A stretch of DNA of 6,501 bases from Propionibacteriaceae bacterium (GTDB lineage Bacteria; Actinomycetota; Actinomycetes; Propionibacteriales; Propionibacteriaceae). Shown piece after piece: positions 1-4,545 of the stretch. The stretch lies in contig PMBM01000218.1 of NCBI GenBank assembly GCA_003153855.1, positions 2,224-8,724 of the forward strand, read 5' to 3'. The notes under the pieces were generated by a model, which was given only the letters and a program-made list of their open reading frames with translations, searched no databases and was not told the DNA's origin. Position numbers and translations under genes: made by a program. The first letter of the stretch is position 1; every line of letters starts with the position of its first letter.

Positions 1-846
1 GAGCGTCGCGTCGAACTCCTCCGGGGTCATGTCGACGCGGAGACCCTCGGTCAACGCGCGCGAGAAGCTGGCGATCAGGCCCGGGTTGCGGGCCAGTCGC
101 TCGTTCGCCTCGGCCCGCGTGTAGCCGCCCGACAGGGCCACGACTCGTACGATCTCGGGGTGCTCGATGAGCGGTGTGTAGAAGCCGTCGACCTCGGGGA
201 TCGTCAGCTTGAGCATGATCGGGCCGTCGAGCGTGTCGGAGAGCAGGTGCCGGCCGATCTCGTCCAGGAGGATGCGCTCGCACTCGCCCTTGTCGGCGGC
301 CTTGATGTCGATCTCCGGCTCCAGGATCGGGACGAGGTCGGCGGCGGTGATCCGTCGGCCCAGGCCGAACTGTTGGGCGACCGCGGCTCTGATCCCGTCG
401 CGGTCGGCCGAGCTGATGACCGACCGCATCTTGGTCCCGAAGACATGAGCAGCGTTGGCGCGCTTCAGCAGGTCCTCGAGGTCGGGGATCGGCTTCATGA
501 GACGCACACCCTCGGCCTCGTCCGTGAGCCCCTTGTCGACCTTGAGGAACGGGACCACGTGCTTGGTCTCCCAGAGGTAGTCGGCGGCGGGCTGGCCGCC
601 GAACGTACGGTCAAGAGTCTTCTCGAACAGGATCGAGCCGAGGATCCGTGCCCCGGTGAAGGACGGGCTGGTGACGATCCGTTCCCGCATGGCGTGGACG
701 AGGTCGTACATCTCCTCGTCTCCGGTGTACGCGTCGGGGCCGATGCCGTACAGCTGCAGCGCTTTAGGGGTGCTTCCGCCGCTCTGGTCCAGGGCGGCGA
801 TGAACCCCCGCCCGTTCGCCATGTGTTCCAGCTGTGGAGCGAACAT
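1..846 (-). CDS. fda: Class I fructose-1,6-bisphosphate aldolase, C-terminus cut by the window edge
   Basis: The enzyme cleaves or forms fructose-1,6-bisphosphate (dihydroxyacetone phosphate plus glyceraldehyde-3-phosphate) in cytoplasmic glycolysis and gluconeogenesis through a Schiff base, without metal. The 282 visible codons contain the bacterial class I signatures: ALDQSGGSTPKAL near residues 18-30, a TFGG/LWETKHVVPFLKVDKG block at about 81-106, and MLKLTIP at 211-217. Lys213 in that block matches the Schiff-base lysine of the staphylococcal-type class I aldolase. Family members are about 296 residues, so roughly 14 residues and the stop lie beyond base 1. The ATG at 846 is chosen because a GGAGG sits 6 nt upstream and the protein starts just before the conserved core. 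The gene follows the HAD hydrolase after 70 bp and may be read both from that operon and from its own promoter. Family identification is very secure. Whether this is the only aldolase in the cell cannot be seen. Confidence 0.95.
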   Translation of the reverse strand, partial: MFAPQLEHMANGRGFIAALDQSGGSTPKALQLYGIGPDAYTGDEEMYDLVHAMRERIVTSPSFTGARILGSILFEKTLDRTFGGQPAADYLWETKHVVPFLKVDKGLTDEAEGVRLMKPIPDLEDLLKRANAAHVFGTKMRSVISSADRDGIRAAVAQQFGLGRRITAADLVPILEPEIDIKAADKGECERILLDEIGRHLLSDTLDGPIMLKLTIPEVDGFYTPLIEHPEIVRVVALSGGYTRAEANERLARNPGLIASFSRALTEGLRVDMTPEEFDATL

Positions 847-852
847 GTCTGA

Positions 853-857
853 CCTCC
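853..857 (-). promoter_or_regulatory. Shine-Dalgarno site of the class I aldolase
   Basis: On the minus strand this reads GGAGG, 6 nt before the ATG at 846. It is one of only two strong ribosome sites in the window and fixes the aldolase start. Confidence 0.8.
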
Positions 858-862
858 AGGTT

Positions 863-880
863 GCCCACGCGTTCGTGGGC
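863..880 (-). other. Stem-loop in the aldolase leader
   Basis: GCCCACG (863-869) and CGTGGGC (874-880) form a perfect 7-bp stem with a 4-nt loop, CGTT on the plus strand and AACG in the minus-strand transcript. It ends 5 nt before the Shine-Dalgarno site. If transcription starts upstream near 882, the hairpin would be the first element of the aldolase mRNA and could affect its stability or translation. It could instead be a weak terminator for the HAD gene ending at 917, although it lacks a U-tract. Confidence 0.5.
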
Positions 881-888
881 TCACTTTC

Positions 889-907
889 ACGGTACGCCGA
901 GTCGGCG
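889..907 (-). promoter_or_regulatory. Candidate aldolase promoter (-10) with adjoining palindrome
   Basis: The minus strand reads TACCGT at 894-889, which fits the actinobacterial TANNNT -10 pattern and would place a start near 882. Immediately upstream, CGCCGA-G-TCGGCG (895-907) is a perfect 13-bp inverted repeat in the spacer position and could be an operator. No convincing -35 is visible. This is a motif match only. Confidence 0.3.
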
Positions 908-916
908 CGGTTGGAG

Positions 917-1531
917 TCAGGACAGGAAGCCTTCTGCGGCCAACCAGGCACGGGTGTCCGCGTCGTCGACCCAGAGATGCGCATGCCATCCACGGTCCGA
1001 CGCGGTGGTGACGTTCTCCATCCTGTCGTCGACGAACCAGAGCGCCCCGCCGGGCAGGCCGAGAGCCTCCTCGACGCGGGCGTAGATCTCGGACGACGGC
1101 TTCGCGACGCCCATGAGCCCGGAGAAGAAGTAGCGCTCGACGAGGTGTGCCCAGTCGAACCCCGCAGCAGTCTCGGCGAAGCTTCGCGGAGCGTTCGACA
1201 GGACGAAGACCCTCGTGCCTGCGTGATGGAGGTCCTCGAGGATGGTCTGCGCATCCTCGCGGATCTTCCGCCAGCCGCCGGTGTCGGTGGTGACCAGCTC
1301 CGGCAGGATCGCGTCGAGGTCCTTCACCTGGTGGCCCTCGATGAGCGGGAGCGCGATCTCCCAGTACGCGCGGTCCGTGATGCCCTCGTCGTACGAGTGG
1401 CGGTGCGGTCCCCAGAACCCTTTCTCCACAGCGGCCGGAGTGCTGCCGAGGAGCACGGCCAGCCTGTCGTACATGCCGGTCGGGGTGGAGAGCACCATGC
1501 CGAGGTCGAAGATCGCTACACGTTCGTTCAC
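917..1531 (-). CDS. HAD-superfamily hydrolase, DxG-type motif I (YihX-like subfamily IA)
   Basis: A 204-residue HAD-fold protein, probably a small-molecule phosphatase in the cytoplasm. Motifs in order are FDLGMV with nucleophile Asp9, VLSNAP with Ser112, GVAKP with Lys144, and FVDDRMEN with Asp168/Asp169 for Mg2+. The usual second aspartate of motif I (DxD) is Gly11. This DxG form occurs in the YihX (glucose-1-phosphate phosphatase) and epoxide-hydrolase-N-terminal-like HAD proteins, so it is a subfamily mark and not damage. The GTG at 1531 is chosen because it lies just before the conserved first strand; the open frame continues to 1873 but that part overlaps the deacetylase gene and has shadow composition. 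No Shine-Dalgarno precedes the GTG; instead TAGGGT lies 7 nt upstream, which suggests a leaderless transcript in addition to read-through from the deacetylase gene 28 bp upstream. The substrate is unknown. Confidence 0.88.
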   Translation of the reverse strand: MNERVAIFDLGMVLSTPTGMYDRLAVLLGSTPAAVEKGFWGPHRHSYDEGITDRAYWEIALPLIEGHQVKDLDAILPELVTTDTGGWRKIREDAQTILEDLHHAGTRVFVLSNAPRSFAETAAGFDWAHLVERYFFSGLMGVAKPSSEIYARVEEALGLPGGALWFVDDRMENVTTASDRGWHAHLWVDDADTRAWLAAEGFLS

Positions 1532-1538
1532 GGCAGCG

Positions 1539-1544
1539 ACCCTA
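1539..1544 (-). promoter_or_regulatory. Candidate -10 element for a leaderless HAD transcript
   Basis: The minus strand reads TAGGGT, followed by 7 nt and then the GTG start at 1531. That spacing puts the +1 at or next to the start codon. It fits inside the 28-bp gap after the deacetylase stop. No -35 is evident, as is common for such promoters. Confidence 0.38.
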
Positions 1545-1559
1545 TCGAGGAGTACGCGG

Positions 1560-2282
1560 TCAGTCCCGGAGCTTGTGGACGTCGAAGAGGACGGCCCGCG
1601 GCACTCCCGCTGCCTGCCCGCCTCCCGACAGCAACCCGTCGACGAGGTCCGCGGGCGCCGGGTGCCACGGGAGGTCCGCGAGGTAGGCCTGGTGCGCCTC
1701 GAGCGATGCCACGGCGCGGTCACGTCCCTCCTCGGTGACGGCGACGTGGTGCGTCGGATGAGAGCTGGCGACGATGAACAGCCACTTCGCGCCCCAGGGC
1801 CCCAGCCCGTCGCGGAGCAGCTGCGGAAAGACCCAGCGGTTGTCCGCGTCGCGTACGGCGTCGATCGTCGCAACTCCCGCCGCCCGGTGGTCGGCGTGGT
1901 CGAAGCCCCAGGCCGTGACCAGGTCGCCGGACCCGCCGACCACGACGTTCGGACGGAAGCGGCGGATCTCGCGCGCGATGGCCTCCCTCAGCTCGAGGGA
2001 GTAGATGAGGGTGCCGTCCGGGAAGTCGAGGATGGAGAACCGTTTGACGCCGACCGCCTCGCACGCTGCGCGTTGCTCCTCGGCGCGGAGCGGACCGGCC
2101 TCCTCGGGAGGCCGCTGCATCCCTGCCTCACCGGCCGTGAGGAGGAGGTACGCGACGTCGACACCTGCGGATGCCCATGTCGCGACCGCCGCCGATGTGC
2201 CGTACTCGGCGTCGTCGGGATGGGCGACGACGACGAGGACCCGCTCGATGCTCTCGTCGAACGGCGGAAGAGGCTCAGTCAT
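1560..2282 (-). CDS. PIG-L/LmbE family zinc-dependent N-deacetylase
   Basis: A 240-residue cytoplasmic enzyme of the GlcNAc-PI de-N-acetylase superfamily, which removes N-acyl groups from amino sugars or their conjugates. AHPDDAE at residues 20-26 supplies His21 and Asp24 as zinc ligands and Asp23 as the likely catalytic base. HADH at 129-132 supplies the third ligand, His132. LTAGEAG (48-54) and a C-terminal SSHPTHHV...SLEAHQAYL block are also typical. MshB and Mca of mycothiol metabolism belong to this superfamily and are somewhat longer; this protein lacks enough specific marks to be named as either, so the substrate is open. The ATG at 2282 leaves the expected short lead before the first strand. 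No Shine-Dalgarno is visible; TAGCCT lies 6 nt before the ATG. The HAD hydrolase follows 28 bp after the stop, which suggests co-transcription. Confidence 0.92.
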   Translation of the reverse strand: MTEPLPPFDESIERVLVVVAHPDDAEYGTSAAVATWASAGVDVAYLLLTAGEAGMQRPPEEAGPLRAEEQRAACEAVGVKRFSILDFPDGTLIYSLELREAIAREIRRFRPNVVVGGSGDLVTAWGFDHADHRAAGVATIDAVRDADNRWVFPQLLRDGLGPWGAKWLFIVASSHPTHHVAVTEEGRDRAVASLEAHQAYLADLPWHPAPADLVDGLLSGGGQAAGVPRAVLFDVHKLRD

Positions 2283-2288
2283 CGGGCC

Positions 2289-2299
2289 AGGCTAAGCCT
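2289..2299 (-). promoter_or_regulatory. Candidate leaderless -10 with overlapping palindrome before the deacetylase
   Basis: On the minus strand TAGCCT (2294-2289) is followed by 6 nt and the ATG at 2282, the geometry of an actinobacterial leaderless promoter. The hexamer forms half of the 11-bp palindrome AGGCT-A-AGCCT (2289-2299), so a repressor site over the -10 is possible. Both are motif-level observations. Confidence 0.38.
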
Positions 2300-2357
2300 C
2301 GCCCCCGTCGGTCGACCAGGGTTGACGATGAACGACCTCGTCCGCCTCGCGAGACTG

Positions 2358-2927
2358 TCAGCGCGCCGGCATCGCCAGCGTGACGGTCACGCTCGGGCTG
2401 ACCATCGTGTTGGTGGCCGTGATCGCGGTCACGGTCGTCGGGGCGTCGATCAGCAGCGTGCCCGCGGCGCGCCCGGACGCGTCCCAGGCGAGCTTGAGCG
2501 CGGTGCCGTCGGTGATGCACAGGCCGGTCGCCAGGCCGGCGTTCCCGGCGACGGCCTTACCGGAGCCGTCGAGGGTCCCCCAGTCGTACACAGCCATCCC
2601 GAACCCCTCGGACGTGTCGAGGCGCGTGGCACTGAGCTTGACCGCGATGAACTGGCCGTTCTTGGGCTTCGTCGCGCCCGAGGGGCACTTGGCCCCCTCG
2701 GTGATGGACTCCACGGTGACAACGGCTTTCGCGAGCCCGCGGGTCTGGGACAGGTCGGTCGAGGACCCGATCTGCAGCGTGACCGGGGCGTCGGACTTCC
2801 ACGTGGTGGTAGCGGACGGCTCGGCGCTCTGGGACACGACGGCGACTCCGGGCGGAGCGGTCTGGGCGCACGAAGCCAACGTCACCGTGCAGGCGACGCT
2901 CAGAACTGCTGCGGGGAAGGCACGCAT
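2358..2927 (-). CDS. Secreted lipoprotein of unknown function, possibly DUF4352-like beta-sandwich
   Basis: A 189-residue protein with a lipoprotein signal: a short Met-Arg start, a hydrophobic stretch (about residues 4-18) and the lipobox LASC at 17-20. Cys20 would be lipidated and the protein anchored on the outer face of the membrane. A Ser/Thr/Pro/Ala-rich linker (about 21-45) leads to a beta-rich domain with NGQFIAVKLSATRL (90-103), a GTLDGSGK turn (117-124) and AAGTLLIDAP (154-163). This strand order resembles DUF4352/MPT63-type immunoglobulin-like domains, which is an inference from pattern. Cys81 and Cys137 could form a disulfide. The open frame runs upstream to 3671, but that part is antisense to alr, so the ATG at 2927 next to the signal peptide is the start. 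There is no good Shine-Dalgarno. The gene is divergent from alr; a functional link is not shown. Confidence 0.85.
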   Translation of the reverse strand: MRAFPAAVLSVACTVTLASCAQTAPPGVAVVSQSAEPSATTTWKSDAPVTLQIGSSTDLSQTRGLAKAVVTVESITEGAKCPSGATKPKNGQFIAVKLSATRLDTSEGFGMAVYDWGTLDGSGKAVAGNAGLATGLCITDGTALKLAWDASGRAAGTLLIDAPTTVTAITATNTMVSPSVTVTLAMPAR

Positions 2928-2933
2928 GGCCCC

Positions 2934-2939
2934 ATTGTG
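2934..2939 (-). promoter_or_regulatory. Candidate -10 for the lipoprotein gene
   Basis: The minus strand reads CACAAT, then GGGGCC, then the ATG at 2927. The 6-nt spacing is what a leaderless transcript would show. The hexamer departs from TANNNT at its first base, so this is weaker than the candidates at 1539 and 2289. Confidence 0.28.
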
Positions 2940-2984
2940 CGGTCGCGGGGTTGAACTCGTACGCAGGACCCGCCGCGGATGGGC

Positions 2985-2990
2985 TACAAA
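2985..2990 (+). promoter_or_regulatory. Candidate -10 for a leaderless alr transcript
   Basis: TACAAA is followed by 7 nt and the ATG at 2998, and no Shine-Dalgarno is present. The last base differs from TANNNT. A TTGAAC at 2951 looks like a -35 but is 28 bp away, too far to pair with this hexamer. Confidence 0.35.
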
Positions 2991-2997
2991 TGGGCTC

Positions 2998-4119
2998 ATG
3001 CTGTACGCGACCCACGCGCGGGTCCACCTCGACCACATCGTCGCCAACCTCCGAGCCGTGAAGGCACGGGTCGGCGACCGGGCGGTGCTGCTGGCGATCA
3101 AGGCCAACGCGTACGGGCACGGCGCGGTCCCTGTCGCGCAGGCGGTGGAAGCTGCGGGTGCGGCCGACTGGTTCGGCGTCGCGACCGTCCCGGAGGGCAT
3201 CGAGCTGCGCCAGGCGGGCATCACCCTGCCGATCCTCAAGCTGTCCCAGGTGTTCGAGCACGAGCTGCGCGAGGCGGTACGGGCTCGGCTGGTGCTCACC
3301 GTCGTCGACGAGGCCACGGTGCTCGCGGCCGAGCGGGTCGCGGCGGCGCAGGGCGTGGCCGCCGAGGTGCACGTCAAGGTCGACACCGGCATGCGGCGCA
3401 TCGGCGTCGAGCCGGATCGGGCGGCCGCTCTTGCGCGACTCGTCGAGGACCAGCCGCATCTCACGTTGACGGGCATCTTCACCCATCTCCCCGCGAGCGA
3501 CGAGCCGGCGCAGGACGCGTTCACGGCAGGCCAGCTCGTGACGTTCGGACGAGTCGTCGACGAGGTGACCGCAGCGGTCGGGCGCCGACTCCCGTACATC
3601 CACTCAGCCAACTCCGGCGGCGTGCTCGCCCATCCCGACTCGTGGGGGACGATGGTGCGGCCGGGCGTCATGGCGTACGGGCACTACCCCGACCCCGCCA
3701 CGCCCCGTACCGTCGAGCTCGTCGGTGGCCTCACGCTGGCGTCGCGGGTGTCGTTCGTGAAGCGCGTGCGGGCCGGCGAGACCGTCAGCTACGGCCGTAC
3801 GTGGACGGCACCCAAGGACACGACGATCGCCACGGTGCCCATCGGCTACGCGGACGGCTTCAGCCGCCTCAACTCCAACCGCGGCCACCTGCTCGTGAAC
3901 GGCCGCCGCTACCCGGTCGTCGGCCGAGTGTGCATGGACCAGACCATGATCGACGCGGGCGACGATCCCGTGGCGGTCGGCGACGAGGTCGTCGCGATCG
4001 GCGCCCAGGGCGACGAGCAGATCACGGCGACGGAGATGGCCGAGATCATGGGCACCATTCCGTACGAGGTCACCTGCCTGATCACGCCACGGGTGACGCG
4101 CGTTTACGGCTCACGCTGA
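2998..4119 (+). CDS. alr: Alanine racemase (PLP-dependent)
   Basis: The enzyme interconverts L- and D-alanine in the cytoplasm and supplies D-Ala for peptidoglycan. The 373-residue length is normal for the family. The PLP lysine is Lys35 in the signature KANAYGHG (35-42). KVDTGMRRIG (127-136), HSANS (202-206) and RPGVMAYG (221-228) line the barrel active site. Tyr284 in GYADGF is the second catalytic base, on the C-terminal beta-domain, and GRVCMDQ (309-315) is the expected substrate-contact loop. All key residues are intact. The ATG at 2998 gives the usual N-terminus; the open frame extends back to 2380 but covers the lipoprotein gene antisense. The start looks leaderless. The gene stands alone, without the tsaE or NAD(P)HX-repair genes that often accompany alr in actinobacteria. 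It is followed by a series of stem-loops that probably end the transcript. Confidence 0.96.
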   Translation: MLYATHARVHLDHIVANLRAVKARVGDRAVLLAIKANAYGHGAVPVAQAVEAAGAADWFGVATVPEGIELRQAGITLPILKLSQVFEHELREAVRARLVLTVVDEATVLAAERVAAAQGVAAEVHVKVDTGMRRIGVEPDRAAALARLVEDQPHLTLTGIFTHLPASDEPAQDAFTAGQLVTFGRVVDEVTAAVGRRLPYIHSANSGGVLAHPDSWGTMVRPGVMAYGHYPDPATPRTVELVGGLTLASRVSFVKRVRAGETVSYGRTWTAPKDTTIATVPIGYADGFSRLNSNRGHLLVNGRRYPVVGRVCMDQTMIDAGDDPVAVGDEVVAIGAQGDEQITATEMAEIMGTIPYEVTCLITPRVTRVYGSR

Positions 4120-4168
4120 CGTTCCGCGCGGATCCCCCTTCGGCTTCCCGCTGCGGCTGGGGGCAGTT

Positions 4169-4188
4169 GATCAGGATCCCGCCTGATC
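4169..4188 (+). terminator. Perfect stem-loop 1 after alr
   Basis: GATCAGG (4169-4175) pairs with CCTGATC (4182-4188) across a 6-nt loop, a perfect 7-bp stem 49 bp after the alr stop. There is no U-tract. It could contribute to termination or 3'-end protection of the alr mRNA. A looser CCCCC/GGGGG pairing (4134-4138 with 4159-4163) lies just upstream. Confidence 0.45.
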
Positions 4189-4197
4189 TCGTCCTTG

Positions 4198-4216
4198 GCA
4201 CGTACCCCGGACGTGC
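4198..4216 (+). other. Perfect stem-loop 2 after alr
   Basis: GCACGT (4198-4203) pairs with ACGTGC (4211-4216) over a 7-nt loop. CTT (4194-4196) and AAG (4217-4219) can lengthen it past a one-base bulge at 4197, but this extension competes for the first two bases of stem-loop 3. Confidence 0.45.
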
Positions 4217-4217
4217 A

Positions 4218-4249
4218 AGAGGGCCGGTCCCTCGCGGGTTCGGCCCTCT
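4218..4249 (+). terminator. Strong stem-loop 3, probable alr transcription terminator
   Basis: AGAGGGCC (4218-4225) and GGCCCTCT (4242-4249) form a perfect 8-bp stem. It continues with a G-C and a G-U pair, a T-T mismatch and an inner CCC/GGG stem capped by TCGC. This is the most stable of the series. There is no U-tract, which is common for actinobacterial intrinsic terminators. Confidence 0.6.
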
Positions 4250-4252
4250 GGC

Positions 4253-4289
4253 GCTTCGTCCGGGAGCCGGGGGATGGACCGGTCGAAGC
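4253..4289 (+). other. Stem-loop 4 after alr
   Basis: GCTTCG (4253-4258) pairs with CGAAGC (4284-4289). After one T-T mismatch, CCGG (4260-4263) pairs with CCGG (4279-4282) around a 15-nt loop. It starts 4 bases after stem-loop 3 ends. Confidence 0.45.
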
Positions 4290-4400
4290 CTTAGCGTCAC
4301 GATCGCTGCGGAGGTCCGGGTAGGTGGCCCGTCCTTGCACCCGCGCGGCTCGTATCGCCGTGAAGACAACGTTACGTCAGCACGCAACCCGCCGCCACCA

Positions 4401-4422
4401 GTCAGGACATATTCAGGACGTA
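4401..4422. repeat. Two tandem 11-bp units upstream of the oxidase gene
   Basis: GTCAGGACATA (4401-4411) and TTCAGGACGTA (4412-4422) match at 9 of 11 positions and repeat at one helical turn. This spacing is typical of direct-repeat sites for response regulators, but no known box is recognised. They lie about 105 bp before the candidate transcription start. Confidence 0.4.
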
Positions 4423-4514
4423 CGGACGAGGTGCATCAGACCGTGGACGTACGTACCGCCCATCCGGCACGACCCGGGCAGCAGATACGACCACGGTGGA
4501 CCGGCATGGCGCCC

Positions 4515-4520
4515 TAAACT
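4515..4520 (+). promoter_or_regulatory. Candidate -10 of the oxidase operon
   Basis: TAAACT matches TANNNT and would start transcription near 4527, giving a leader of about 19 nt that contains the GAGGAG ribosome site. No clear -35 lies 16-18 bp upstream. Confidence 0.42.
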
Positions 4521-4533
4521 GCCGATGAGAACC

Positions 4534-4539
4534 GAGGAG
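4534..4539 (+). promoter_or_regulatory. Shine-Dalgarno site deciding the GTG start of the oxidase
   Basis: GAGGAG lies 6 nt before GTG 4546. An in-frame ATG at 4525 is upstream of this site and has no ribosome site of its own, so the GTG is preferred. Confidence 0.8.
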
Positions 4540-4545
4540 CGAAGA

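Larger units (their letters stand above)
4120..4545. other. Gene-free stretch between alr and the L-2-hydroxyglutarate oxidase gene
   Basis: No coding gene is supported in these 426 bp; the reading frames crossing it have no family signatures and no ribosome sites. The first part (about 4130-4290) is packed with inverted repeats. The second part (about 4290-4545) contains a short 11-bp direct repeat, a candidate -10 and the ribosome site of the next gene. No tRNA arms, and no riboswitch consensus I could recognise, are present. Confidence 0.75.

Noticed and set aside
1242..2954. Long plus-strand open frame (570 codons) across the HAD, deacetylase and lipoprotein genes
   Set aside because: It is antisense to three genes with clear motifs, its translation is rich in Arg/Gly/Asp shadow composition, and it has no family signature.
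2951..2990. TTGAAC as the -35 for the alr -10
   Set aside because: The spacer would be 28 bp, far outside the 16-19 bp range.
2380..2997. N-terminal extension of alr back to 2380
   Set aside because: It would overlap the lipoprotein gene antisense and add about 206 residues not found in alanine racemases.
4130..4290. Known structured RNAs (tRNA, SRP RNA, tmRNA, RNase P RNA, common riboswitches)
   Set aside because: None of the consensus segments I know for these was found; only plain stem-loops are visible, so no named RNA is claimed.
2979..4517. Plus-strand open frame of 512 codons over alr in another frame
   Set aside because: An Arg/Gly/Pro-rich shadow of alr in a GC-rich genome; the alr frame carries all the catalytic motifs.
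4324..4545. N-terminal extension of the oxidase to 4324 or to the ATG at 4525
   Set aside because: The Rossmann fold starts right after GTG 4546, which has an excellent GAGGAG site. The extension has no homologous content, and the ATG at 4525 lies upstream of that site.
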